NCBI GenBank assembly: GCA_905331475.1
Contig: CAJNYU010000180.1
Coordinates: forward strand, 36,036 to 100,035
DNA length: 64,000 nucleotides
Reading direction: 5' to 3'
Source of the DNA: Rotaria socialis
Taxonomy: Eukaryota > Rotifera > Eurotatoria > Philodinida > Philodinidae
Part shown: piece after piece, positions 27,708-40,479 of the stretch
Layout: each line of letters starts with the position of its first letter
Numbering within the stretch: position 1 is the stretch's first letter
The notes under the pieces: generated by a model
Database searches by the model: none
Told to the model about the DNA's origin: nothing
The model's input: only the letters and a program-made list of their open reading frames with translations
Made by a program: the position numbers and the translations under genes

Positions 27708-30525
27708 CTAGCACGATTTCGCTCGAGTACCAATATTTGACTTTAGTTAAGATGTGAAGAAATAATTTATATGGAAACAAATGAGGATGCAGACGACTTG
27801 AATAATGTATCGATGTCTATGTCTCAAGATATATGTAGGTGTATTGTAAGTGTTTGTTTATAAAAGAAAAATAATACTAAACGGACACCGTACAGAAATA
27901 TAAAATGTGCAGGCTTTCATTTATTCATGTGATCTAAAAATTAGAATATCATAAAAAAAGGCAAAGAGGCTCATAAAGATGATTGCGTACATCGTGTGTC
28001 TCGCCCGTTTCTTCGAATTATTATTATTCTTTCTTTTCTATTCATCGATTGAGAATGCGAGCGATCGTAAAGCATGTTTAGTATATAGGCAGTATCTATG
28101 ACTAGCAGAGGCGCAGCGAGAGCTAAAGCTAGCTCACAATTTTGGAATAGTAGCGCACGCTCGATACGAACAGGAGCTATGTGTGGATTTAAACAGAGTA
28201 CTGTTGTACTTCATTGTGATGTTACCGACATTTGCAATGCGGTGTGTATCAATATATATATATATATATATATATACTTTTTTTTAGAGTTACGGCCTCG
28301 CTGATACCACGTGATGATGGGTACTGTGTCAAAACAGAAATATATATCGAAGACATTTGTGCGTAGGATAAATATTTTAGTCTTTTACGTCAATAGAAAA
28401 TCTTTCAGATAAATACATTAATTTACTTTTTTGAAAGTACTGAAACTCATACTTTTCAATTATTATTCAAAAAGACTTACACCTGAGAGTACAGCGAGCT
28501 CAGTTATTGTACTACTTTATTCCTTAAGTAAATAACAAAAAAATTCTAGCTGAGGAAGCGATCACTGATCCAAGTCTGTGTTTGTTTATCACCGTGCTAA
28601 TACTGGTGTTCATATTTCACATAGTCATCTGATTTTAGGCACGGCAACAGTGAAGGTCTACTCATTTCCTGCTTTTTATTGTAAGACGAAAAAATTATCG
28701 CCTATGTTAACCTGTAATAGTTTCGAAAAATGAACAAAGTGGTATAACTATCTCATAAATTTGTTTCAATAAAAGCATTAAAAGTGCACACATAGATGGA
28801 GGATCGATAGAGCATATCTAATGGAAAATCCTCAACAAATCGATTATGTACAAGAATCAATAGAAGTGGCAAAGTAATGAAACTCAAGAGTATGAATGCG
28901 CAGTGTTACAATGATTACTGAAATGCAAACAATTGGCGACAGACGAAAAGAGTGTCAATGTAGTTCAGTGATACTGTTGATCAGCGTAACAATAATTCAT
29001 ATTGCCAATTACTCATATAAAAAAAAGTGACCTGTCAAGCTTTCGAATTCTTGAAAATACAGTAGTCTACTGATTGTAAGCTATAAATTCAAGAAACACG
29101 CCACTAATAATTGTCAGGTTCAAAAATCAGTATAAATTTGTCTCTAAAAAGTTGATTCAAATTTGATTTCGCCAGTGCTTTCACATTTACCTCATCGAAA
29201 AAAAACGTCCTACAGCATGTGAATGATTTGAAGAATGAAACTAGAAAGTGAGACTCCGCAACAATATATTCCTACTGTGCTTCGCAGTACGATAGTCTTT
29301 TCTTTTACTCATTATTGGCTACTTGCGTATGATCGGTAGAATCAAATGAAATTTTGTTTCTGATTAAGCAATATGAAATGTAAGAAATCTCTGAACCCAT
29401 ACAACAGTCTTAAACAAATAAGAAAGAAAAATAAATTGTAAAACATCAAAAGAATAAAACACAGTCGGCCGCTGAAATGCAGATCGATTGAAACATCACT
29501 CGCTTCAGCAGAGGATTAAAGGGTGTTGGCACTGAGAAACGATGCCAATATATTTTAATCTGCTCTTCACTGCGATTATATAGACATACATATGAGCTAT
29601 TGATTTTATTCTGTTTTACTATCTCAAGCGATATAAGTTAAAACACAAGTGTAATGTGTTCGCGTGGACACTGGCGTAGAGACCATAAAATCAGACGAAA
29701 TCTTTTTCTCAGTAAACAGAACAAAACATGTGAGACCTCTGCATTCATGCAATAGACTTAGAAAAATGAACCAGACAAGAAAAAGAGTACAATGTATGAA
29801 AGAATACAACACAGTTAGCCACTGAAATTCTAGAAGAGAAGACGGACGTTATTTTTGATGTGTTGCAATTCTATACATGAAAATGAAATAAATTAAAAAA
29901 AACATTGTTCTTTTCATCCTTTTCATAGCGGTTTGTTTTAATTTCTTGGCTTCTCCACACATAGAAATAATGAAAATAAATAAGACGCTCCATTCGAATT
30001 TGAAAAATTGCTTGTAGTAATTGCTAGTTTGTGGATGTTTGCGAGGAACTTCTCGTGGAATAATCTGCAGTAAAAACCCAAGCAAACCTATTGGCAAAGA
30101 TTTAAAAATCGATCATAATCATATTATTTTTATCGACTTCAGCTGTGCTCTAGCTATTATATCGTACCCATACAATACACCAAGAAAAGCTTCGCTGTCA
30201 CATGACTTCAAAACCGATAAGTGACAGTCGAAATTCTATGGAACAACATCTTTATTTAATTCCGAAATATCAATGTCGCGATCCTGTTTAATTTACTTTT
30301 ACGTTTGTAGATTCACGAGTTTCAATGAAGAAATTCCAACAAATCAATCTCGAACAAAGCCACCTTCTAATGGCCAATCGAATTAACACACACAGCTATG
30401 CAAGCTTCGACTTCTATACGTGTTTCAGAATAATCTGACTCACGTACCAACATCAATAGCGAAAATGTTAAAGATGCGACCTTTCATTTTATTTATTTCC
30501 TAAAACACAAACGATTTGTACAAAT
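27708..30525. other. Intergenic region, 2.8 kb
   Basis: AT-rich with a (TA)n run at about 28250-28275. Open frames at 28098-28304, 29624-29812, 29849-30097 and 30021-30224 have no recognisable features. I see no RNA gene or clear element. Confidence 0.5.
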
Positions 30526-31902
30526 TTATTTTCCCTTTAAAATATTTTTCAAATATTTTTCATTTTCATTAACAAACATAAAAAATGTTGGATCCATGAT
30601 ACAAGTCGAGAGATATTGACGAACAAAATCTGTTCGGATATTCATTGTTGTTGATTGTTCCACTGCTAATGTATCTTTTATTTCATTAAACAATAATGAA
30701 TGAAACATGGTTGGCTGCATTGATTCAATGCAAATACTAAAGTCATTTGGTGAATATATATTGACTGGAAAGTAATCACGTAATAATTGCAAGCACTGAT
30801 TTAGATCTTTACCATCGCTGAATTTAACGCGAAATGAACGTGTTAAATTTGTTGATGAAGATGTTGGTGGCCATGTATAATTAAAAAGAATACTTTTACG
30901 ATGAACATGAACATGTGTATAGTTAAACATCAACCAAATGTCTACAAAAAAAAACAAAATACATATACTGATTCTACATTCTCGATGCTGTATCTATGTT
31001 AGTAAATATTATATTTAGATAATCACGTGATCAGGATTTTTATATTTCTACAAAATATCGATGCTTTATAACTTCAGTATAAGTCAAATTCAATTTAGAA
31101 GACAAAATATTTCTAACTGTTGAACGCGTTTCATCTACACACGTCTTCCAGCTGTGGTTTAGTCTTCGTGAAACTAAAAAACTGTTAGAAGGATTTATGA
31201 AATTCTTTTCGAGCATAAAATATTTCTAAATGAAATCTTCTTTTGTAGGCAAGTTTAATACTATTATATCTAATTTTAGATATTCTATGTTCAAACAATG
31301 TCAGACGTTTACTATAGAATAACATAGTAATCGGTTTCAATTGAACTGTAAATCTTTGTTATAGTCTTTTAATAAAATGTCCCACATTGAGCTGAAAAAA
31401 TTTAGCATCTTTTAATGATCTCATGCGCATATCAATTAGTGACAAATATCTATTCAAGAAATATTTTGACTTTCTCATTGATAATTCGATCGTTAATTGT
31501 TAATCTTGAAATTGAGAAACTTCTTCAACAATCTCAATCAATTATCAAGCATGATTTCCTTAGCAATTGTTAATGTATACATAGTGAAATATCAACCATG
31601 CAAAAAGACTATTTTGTTCAGGATTAGACCACCAACTAAGATCATATTCAAACTAATCAATCAATTCAATTTATTTTACGATTGATCTCCTCGTATTTGT
31701 TATTATTACCAATTAATTCTTCAATACATTGATCTGATGATATGATCAGCAATTGCAATGCTGGTGTTATGGTCATTTTTATTGGTGTTTGGTTTATATT
31801 TAGACATGACCAAGAATATTCAGTTTTTGTTGTTGAATTCGAATTGAGTCGTCGAGCATAGTTTGTTAAATTCCACGAATGAATCGCAGGTATCAACGAC
31901 AT
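30526..31902 (-). CDS. REC114-like meiotic double-strand-break protein (candidate)
   Basis: REC114 works with MEI4 and IHO1 to promote SPO11-dependent meiotic breaks; it has an N-terminal PH-like domain and a short C-terminal helix. Two exons, 31902-31680 and 30941-30526, join in phase to give about 212 residues (226 if the upstream ATG at 31944 is used). The similarity to vertebrate REC114 is short but ordered. There is a start WNLTNYARRL (family W-L-x-x-YAR), a strand region ending in IWLMF, then SFRVKFSDGKDLNQCLQLL (family FRVQFS...). After a variable Ser/Thr linker comes the C-terminal helix CIMDPTFFMFVNENEKYLKNI (family LMDxxFxxFVxxVEKxL). Length fits. The assignment rests on remembered family patterns and should be treated as a candidate. 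It lies about 140-190 bases downstream of the uridine kinase stop, on the same strand. Confidence 0.58.
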
Positions 31903-32087
31903 GTTTTCTAAAACACAATTTCGTATTTCAAAAGGAAAAACCATATTTCTGCATCTGGAAATTATTTAAGCTACACAACAAACAGTACGTATTGCTAGCA
32001 AACAAAAAAAACGTTTTCCTTGATTGTTCACGATATATATTAACAAAGAAATAGGACATTCTCAATCTGACATGTTTTGAGGATTTT

Positions 32088-33344
32088 CTAATGTGGTCTT
32101 GCTCTTGCATTGTGGTCAGCTGTCGGTTGACTACCACTCTTTTTTGGTTTAGATTTAAGAAAATCTTTTATATGTTGAACAATCAAATCAACAGCAACAT
32201 GATTATCAGCTCCACGTGGAATAATAACATCGGCATATTTTTTTGTTGGTAAACAAAAATCTTCAAATGATGGTTTAACATAATTGGTATAGCCAGTTAA
32301 AACATGTTCCAAATTTCTGCCATGCTGCTTCATGTCACGTAATACACGACGTGCTAAACGAGTATCAGCATCGGTATCAACGAATAGTTTCATTTGAAAT
32401 AGGTTCTAAGAAAAAAATCAAACAATTATCAAAGAATCGCTTGAAAAATGGCGTTAAAGCGGGTATGTCTAGTCTGCTAGTAACGTAACTGAAAACCTGA
32501 GTAAATTAAATGGAATAAAGTTAACTCTGTTCAAAAGCAAGATGTTTTCTGGTGGCTCATAGTACACTGTAAATATTCTTAAAATCACATAGACACAGAA
32601 AACAAACATTATTTATACAAACAGGATCTAATTATATTAACAATTATTTTATGGGAAAGATTTCATTTTACACGCTAGTAACACAATAATACTGACGTCT
32701 TATTGAAAATAGTTAGTGGTCAAATCTCATCCTATTCACTCCATTAACAATTTAATCATTCACAAAAGCTCGTAGTCTTCATAGGAATATAGTCACCAGT
32801 CTACAGCTACAGCGCATTGTTCAAATATTTTTCTTACTCGAATTTCTGGAAAATAAAAAATTAAAATTCCTTCAACTATAATAACTGGTACCGGTTCAAT
32901 TGTATCCATAACTCCTTCTACATGTTCATATTTTCCTGTATTATACTGAGCAATCTAAATTCGAAAAGTAAGAATGAAACAAAATTCACCAATTTTTTAT
33001 TTTGTTTCTTACTTTCACAGTTTTACCGGCAAGCAGATCTAACAATGTTTGATATAGAAGTTTTTCATCGAAAGCATCCGGATGGTCAAGATTGTAATTT
33101 CCTTTCAAAGCCATATCACGTTGTTCGACTGTTTTAGGTTTATAAAAATTTTCCATTGGTATCACACTAACAGGACTTGCTTGATCAAAGCCAGCAGTCG
33201 ATTGAAGGTCTTCAACTATTTTTTGACATACAGTTGATTTGCCTAAAACCAAATGAATATTTTTCACATTTTCGTTATATCAATGAAATATTTACCAGAA
33301 CACGGACCACCGGCAACACCAATCAAAAACGGAACAACAGACAT
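32088..33344 (-). CDS. UCK: Uridine-cytidine kinase
   Basis: Phosphorylates uridine and cytidine to UMP and CMP in pyrimidine salvage. Four exons: 33344-33296, 33242-33013, 32954-32838, 32405-32088; phases agree and give 237 residues, slightly shorter than vertebrate UCK1/2 (about 260-277). The P-loop is split by intron 1: [14 protein letters not shown]. Exon 2 holds the family block [19 protein letters not shown]. Exon 3 has [11 protein letters not shown]; exon 4 starts [20 protein letters not shown] and contains [19 protein letters not shown]. The family has a Thr/Ala in the P-loop where this copy has Pro-Cys (GGPCSGK); the Gly-Lys-Ser core is intact. The ATG at 33344 lies only 61 bases beyond the WDR83 stop, so its promoter must be very short or overlap that gene. 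Confidence 0.94.
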
Positions 33345-33405
33345 TAAAAAGGATATAATTCAACTAAGATCTGAAACAGAGAGGCGAAAAAAAACGTTTT
33401 ATGAA

Positions 33406-35417
33406 TTATTCGAATCCTCCACTAACAAACTGAGGAACATTTATTGGTTTTTTATTTATAAAACTTTCTTTTATTTCTTCTTCTTTTTCTTCTGTCTCAT
33501 CTTTTTTCTTCCATATATAAATAGTTCCTTCTTGTGCCGTAAGTAGTTTATCTTCTTTTGGATGATGCGTTAATGTGCTAACTGCTTTTTTATTATCTGG
33601 TTCATGTTCAATGGCACTTATTTGCTTTGCGGTTAACAAATTCCAACATATTAAACGACCATTTTCCGAGCCACTATATACAAATTGATCATCATTCGAA
33701 AAAGCATTTTCAATCATATACGTATTATTTGTATAATCAACAAATGTTTGTAATAATTTTCCATTCACTTTATCAAATAACATTATTTGACTTGATAATG
33801 TTCCAACAAGAAAACATTGTTGATCATGTGAAAGATTTATATACGTTAAATTATGTCCAATATAATCTTCAAACAATTTACCATAACGTATATCATATAT
33901 ACGAACACGTTGGTCAAGTGAAGTTGTTAACAATTCATGATTTCCTAATGATAAACTTGTTACACTATCTTTTGCATCGTCTAATACTTGAATTGGATCG
34001 TATTCACGAGATTTAACATCCCAAATTTTCACAGTACCATCAATGGATGCAGAAAATATTATCGTTGCTTCTTCATTGAAGCGCACGGCTTGTACACGAC
34101 CTTAAAATAATGTTAATTAATATGAGTTTTTCCTCCTATCACATATAATTCTTTAATCAAAGATTATTGGAACTGTGAGGGTACGGATGCTTTTTTTACT
34201 CTGATTTCGGTATAAGATCTTACTAAGTTAGCAAAAAACTGAGTACCCTATCGACGATATTTAATCAATTGTAAGTAGACGAAATCTAGTGAGAACTCAG
34301 TTTACAAGTAATTCCGGCAACTTTTTTGTGAAACTCATAGATATTTTCGAAGAAAATAGTGAATGTAAATTGTAAGGAGAGGTTTTTGTAGCTTCCCATC
34401 TACTCCTTCGCATTGCAAACATAATCAAATAGGTACCGCCCTCTAATTACATACGTTAGAAATGCGGCTGATTTTGTAAGAGATTTTCACATTAGCTTAG
34501 TGAATCAAAAGCATATATGTGAGCTCTACACTTTAGCCCAGAAAGGACGGTACTGATAATTCTTTTTCTTAACTATCTAATGAGATTCCGTGATGTGCTC
34601 TCTCTTGATCAATAGGTACCTGAAATATAATTATCTAGGGTACTTTAAAAGCATTACGTAAGTTTAATTAACATCGAAATTCTATACTTATCTGTAAAAA
34701 TAAGTGCGCCTTTTGATTTACGTAGCTGAGAATTTCAATCCTCGTATCTAAATTTGTTAAATAGAACGTTCGAACGTTATTCAGTAACTACATAATTTAT
34801 TTTCTAAAATTCATAAGATGATATTATTGAATTTAAACTTTTCACTCACTAAAATAGTTATTTTTATTTTCAACAAAACTCCTAAATTAAAATTTAAAAA
34901 AAGCAATGATGTTAGATTATTCACTCCTGTGATTTTTTTGACTAAAAACGATCCTGTCATCTACGAATTATTTTCTACGCAAAATACTTTATTTAAAAAT
35001 ATTAAAATCTTTTATACCAGCATGCGCTTGATATTTTTTCATAATTTTTCCAGTCATAACATCAATATACAAAACTCGTTTATCAACACCACCTAAACAA
35101 AATCGAAATAAAAACAAAAAATGAATCAATCTTCATCGATTATTAACTTAATACCCGAACATAATCGACTATTGTCAAATGAACTATGCACATCAAGTAC
35201 TTCTTGACTATGCCCTGTATATGTTTTAATAGCTAAACTGCCATCAGGTTTCCACAATTTAATGGTTCGATCACTACCCGATGTTAAACAATAATTTCCA
35301 TCGATATTATATCGCACACAACGAATAGCTCCTTGTGCAGCTGGAAATTTTCGTTCAAGCTACTTCAAACAGATGAATATTAAACAAAACAACGCATTCA
35401 AACGCACACACCTGCAT
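33406..35417 (-). CDS. WDR83: WDR83 (MORG1) WD40-repeat scaffold
   Basis: WDR83/MORG1 is a beta-propeller scaffold linked to ERK-pathway modules, HIF prolyl hydroxylase and the spliceosome. Four exons: a six-base start microexon 35417-35412 (Met-Gln), 35359-35155, 35092-35018, 34100-33406; phases agree and give about 326 residues (vertebrate 315). WD repeats are recognisable: RYNIDGNYCLTSGSDRTIKL, TYTGHSQEVLDVHSSFDNS, GGVDKRVLYIDVMTGKIMKK, RFNEEATIIFSASIDGTVKI, then VRIYDIRYGKLFEDYIGH. The order matches WDR83 from repeat 1 to 7. The C-terminus is extended by an acidic Glu/Lys tail. The start exon is inferred, because the second exon is closed by an in-frame TAG just upstream of a good acceptor. 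Intron 3 is about 0.9 kb. Confidence 0.93.
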
Positions 35418-35571
35418 TTATATGAGAGCAACACTAATAATGGAAAAAACCTGAAATCTACAAAAAAATAAATATATTAAAAAAAAAGTTCTTTTTTTCT
35501 CGAAATGAATTTATTTTTGAAGTGTAATATTTATTGATCACATAAAAAAGACAAAAATGAACATTTTGTTT

Positions 35572-38500
35572 TTAGTTACTACTAAGTATAAGTTCATAGG
35601 CATGAACGATTAAATTTGCAACATCGCTTACTTTTGTCTTGAGTGAAAACTAAAATAAAAACAAAAGAAAATAATTCATTTTCAGAAACAGAAAAACAAA
35701 ATTTACTGATATTGTTCGATTTCCTGGCGTAATTCTTAATTCGACTAATATAAAAATTCCATTTGTTAATTTAATTGTTTGATAGAGCATTTCTTTTTGT
35801 TCAATTGCTGTGCGTGTTATTGTATGTATATTATTTAAACGCAATTTATTTTGTAAATCATCAATCGATAAATTGTTTACATTTTGTAATTGATGTTTTA
35901 CTTCATTACCTTCGGGTATTTCTTGCCATGTTTGTACAAATGTCATTTTATCCATTTCACCATCTTGAGCAAAATACACATGAATAGGCACAATACAGTT
36001 AAAATAAAATATATCAATATTATTCTTAATTGCAACTTGAAGATTTGTTAATGGATCCATGCGCATAATGGGTCCAGTTGTATTTAAAATTAATTGTGTT
36101 GGTACAGTTTGATTTGGAAATAATGGACTTGTTACTTGTAATGGTTGTGCGGGTGTTAACCCAAAACTATTACGATTTATTTGTAACGCTAAATCATTCA
36201 TGGGTTGTAAGGCTTTGTTTGTGAAATCCATTTCCATGACTATTTGATTGCTACGACGGACAAACGTACCGGATACTTCGAGACCTTTGCCTTTAGCAGC
36301 GCTTAACCAAACCTGAAACAAAAGACGAAGTCATTCGCTTACGAATATTTTCAGGACAAATTAATTCAGCAGAGTCTCGAATCTTAGGTTTTAAATTATT
36401 ATTTGTCTTCGCCTGCAAAAAAATTAGTTACGAAAGACCGCGCAATCTTACACTGGTTCTATATTACTGTTCGCTGATATTTTACGCGAAATTAACTATA
36501 AATCAAAGTACTTATTATCGACCCTGTGATACTAATCGTTTACTAAGAGTAAAGTGGAATTAATGCGTTAGTTATTAGTATTTAGCATTTCGAGTAGTAC
36601 TTGACATTTAATAAAATGATAGCTCTATTGACTCGTAAGCTCATTAATCATTTTATTCATCGAAACCCATTACTTATAAAGTATATATTTATGTAATCAA
36701 TGCATTTGTTTATCGATTCTGTGCAACTTGTAGCAGAGTAGAAAATCAAACATGTCCTTAACCATATGGCGAATGCAGCGCAAAGAAAATGAGCCCAACT
36801 GTAAGTCATCCATAAAACAAGTATTTTATATTTTTTTTGGCTAATTTCAATTAAGGAATATATAAGATCTAAAACTTTCCGACATTTCTATTGCTGAAAA
36901 TTTGGAAATGCATCAAAAGAAATTTTAGCTTACTTCTTTCGGTGGAACAAAAACATTGTTGCCCGAAAATGAAATACCAGCGCCACCCGTTTGTAAATTG
37001 AAATCACCAAATAAATCCTCAAGTTCATTTCCAATACTAGTCGTTTGGCGATTATTGTTTGGCAATGATGTATTTGTATTCATCATTGGCGTTTGATTAC
37101 CACCTAAATTTGAATCTAATCCAAGAATTGATGAAAGTTCATCATCAAGTAAATTTGGTACAGCTGACGCAGTTCGATTTTGACTTTGCTCATATGTATC
37201 CATTGGGTTCGATGATGGCATTGGCATCGAACTCAATATATCAAAATCATCAATTAATGAGCCAACATTACCACTGATAACAACTTGTTGTGGCTGTTGA
37301 TTAGTTTGCATGGTGGTAGTATGTCCAGTATTGTTTTCTTGTTCACCGTAACTTCTCGAACGAAGTGGTAAATTTTTTTTCATTATAAATCGTCCTTCGA
37401 CAAATGTATTGGGCGGTTTATGATAAACTGATGCTAATGAACCGATGTGACAAATAAGTTCATCGAGAAGTGTTGGTTCTAATAAATCAGTTTCTTCTGA
37501 AATAAGTGGTTTTTCAGCTAGAACAACTTCTTTGGCTGCTTTAGGATCCGTTGACAATAAACGCCAATAGATATAGCCACGATCACGTAAATCAGGATTG
37601 TCTGTTTCCTAGAGGGAAGAAAAATTTAAAATTAAAATTGCTGAAAAACATTTTCAAAGAACAAAAATACTTGTGTAACAAGTGTTAAAACTCTTGTAAC
37701 TAATTCTTGTGTTTCGGTTGGTTTCTTAAGAAAAAGTTTCACAATACCAGTTAACAGTTGTAATTGTACTTGAGTATTTTCATCTTTAAAACCATCAAGA
37801 AAACCTTCAAGTAATTCATCAGCATTATCGATACGTTCTGCATATTCGCCAACAATCCAAATCATTGAAGCACTTTAAATATAGAAATATTTTCTTTATT
37901 TCTTTTCCTCCGTTTTTTGTGTCTCTTACCGTGCTTCAGGCTCATCCAGTGAATCAAGATTTTCGCACAATGTTGCAATTATACTTTCATATTTATTTGG
38001 GTATTTTCGAAAAATATCCTAAAATAATTCAATGAATTAAAAGAAAAATCTTCATTTTTGTTTTTGTTTTTACTTTAATAACAACAATAGCTTCTTGTAC
38101 AACATAATTAACTTTAGTTTGAATAAGATCAATCAATGTACTAACACATCGTTCGGCAGCTTGTTCAACTTTGATAGCGCAACGGCCGATAGCGCGAACA
38201 GATTTACGAACAAAATCTACATCAACTTCCGTAGCATATCTTAACGAATCAGCAAATAGTTATTCGAGAAAAATGTCTTCCATTAAATCTTACTCTTTTA
38301 ATTCAGCTAATACTTGAGCTATGTTCGTCGCATTTGTTAAGCGTATCATGATATCAAGTTTTTCAAGTTTAACATAGATGGGATCGTTATATTTAACAAA
38401 GAATACTTTCATTTCATTTTTGAGTATATCCGATCTAAATGATAAAACATGAAACTGAAATAAATCTGAACTTGATCTCGTAGTTCAGCTGAACACTCTA

Positions 38501-40479
38501 CAGTCATTCTTCTCAAGCTATGCTCCATATTAATCTTAGGATATATTATGCAATTACAATTGAATAGAGCACTCGAACTTAGAATTACAGATAAACAACC
38601 ATAGAACTTCCTAATTTATACTTCGCTGCCGAGTAATTCTGGTGGAGACTTCTTTAATAGTTTAGTTGTTCGTTTGTAATTGAACTATTCTATTTACCTT
38701 TTTTGAACAATTAAATTAATATTTCTCAAAGCAACATATTGAATTTCCGGTTCAGCCGATAGAAGTGTCACTAGAGGTGGTGATAATTTACGGTATAAAT
38801 TTTGAACGAATTCACTCTGTTGATCAAGTAATTCAAGAAATTTCATTAAAACCTATAAGACAACAAATAAGCATTCATAATAAAATCAAAAATGTTAAAT
38901 CATTACTTTAACCGACGAAAGAACAACAGCGGAATTCGCATGAGCAAGACGTGGTGTTATACGTTCGCAAATACTTTGTGCATCTTTATCATCCTAATAT
39001 AAAATACATTCAAGAATATTTTTCTTTTCAAAATCTGAAAAACCTTTGGCGAATAATTTGAAATCGCATCAAGTATGAATACTTGTCCCCATTCCGAACA
39101 TTCATTAAGTGCTGTTAATAGTTTGTTAATTGTTGGCCCATTTAAATCAAATATTTTTGTCTGTGGTGATTGTTCAGATATTTCACTTAATGCAGCAACT
39201 GCATTTGCTACAACCTAAAAGCACACACAATATTAACTTTCTCATTTCTATTTTGTTCCAAAAACAAGAAAAGATACCATTGGATTTGAATCCGATAATA
39301 AATCTTTTAACATATCAAGAAAACCTTGATCGAATACAAGCTGTTGATTAATATCAAATAATTTCGCAACGCAAACAGCAGCTGTTTTTCGTACATACGG
39401 ATCTTCGTCTTTTAAACATTTTCGCAATGGTTCACATAAATGTTCGGTTATCTTATCGACACGTATGCAACCCATTGTACGTACTGCTAAGGCTCGAATT
39501 AACGGATTTGGATCATTACAATCCTATGAAAGATCAAAGTCGTTTTTTTTATAATAAGCATGGAATTATTTTGTTTTGTTCGTTTACTTTTGCAAATGTA
39601 TTTACAGCAAGAATAGCCATTTCTGGTTGTGTTTTAGCATAATTCATTAGATAAAGATAAACAAGTTTCTTTAATTCAAGATTATCAATCTGCATACAAT
39701 TAATAACATCAGGAAATAATTGACTAACATCTTTACCAACTGTCATACTCGCAATGACCTTAAGAAAAACAATAATAAATTCGAATAGGATTAAAAAAAA
39801 TTAGTTATCACCTTTTTCAGCGCTTCCTTTTTACGTTCACGTTTGTCGCTATTCAATTCAGCTTTCAGTTCATAGATTTCGCCTAAAAATATTTTAATTT
39901 ATTGGAGGTTATTAATGAATGGTTTAGAATACCTTTTTTGCCTTCGAATTCACTCATGTTATAGTATACGAATATAGGTTAATCAAAAAAATGAATCAAG
40001 CGAGGCTGATCGAGACGTTATTATAGTAGAAGGGCAATAATGAAAGCAGAAAGAATGATACTTTTCTCTAGAAGATCGTGAAAAACGACTCTGCGATATT
40101 GTTGTCACCTTTTTATCTGACAACGAATAGAAAAAAGTTAGTCTTCATTTTACTTTATTTTTGTATTCGATTCTATTTTTAAAAAAGCAACAAAAATGTG
40201 ATACTTGACTTGCTACTTTTTTTTCGATTTTATGAAGCGAACGAAAAAGGAGAGTAACCGTTGATATTTGCATATATATATACCCTTTTTTTTTTGAATA
40301 TCTTTTTTTCTTGCAGCGCGCTCACTCGCTCGTTCTTTATTCTTCAGTATTCAGGTATAGGTAAGACAGACAAATATGTGTTCTCTTTCATCGTCATAGA
40401 TAATGGTTTCATTTGCGTAGTAATCAAATGATAAAAATTTACCTTTTCGTTGAGTTGAAAAATATTTTGAATCTGTCAT
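35572..40479 (-). CDS. AP1B1/AP2B1-like: AP-1/AP-2 complex beta-adaptin (isoform with canonical N-terminus)
   Basis: Large beta subunit of clathrin adaptor complexes. Invertebrates commonly use one gene for both AP-1 and AP-2. Exons: 40479-40443, 39882-39812, 39758-39588, 39523-39278, 39214-39044, 38993-38907, 38852-38698, 38434-38294, 38239-38074, 38018-37930, 37872-37671, 37608-36934, 36312-35707, 35649-35572; phases agree, about 964 residues. The N-terminus [13 protein letters not shown] matches animal beta-adaptins. The trunk has [40 protein letters not shown] and [21 protein letters not shown] Gln/Asn-rich hinge contains LLDDEL-type clathrin-box-like sequence. Ear domain: [17 protein letters not shown], then [17 protein letters not shown]. 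Stop at 35572-35574. A second first exon exists at 39957-39933. Confidence 0.96.
39933..39957 (-). CDS. Alternative first exon of beta-adaptin
   Basis: A 25-base coding exon, ATG through to a GGTATTC donor, encodes MSEFEGKK plus the first base of Gly. It is in the same phase as the upstream MTDSKYF exon, so both can join the exon at 39882. It would give a shorter isoform of about 960 residues without the conserved MTDSKYF start. Whether it is transcribed cannot be seen. It could be a downstream promoter. Confidence 0.6.
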
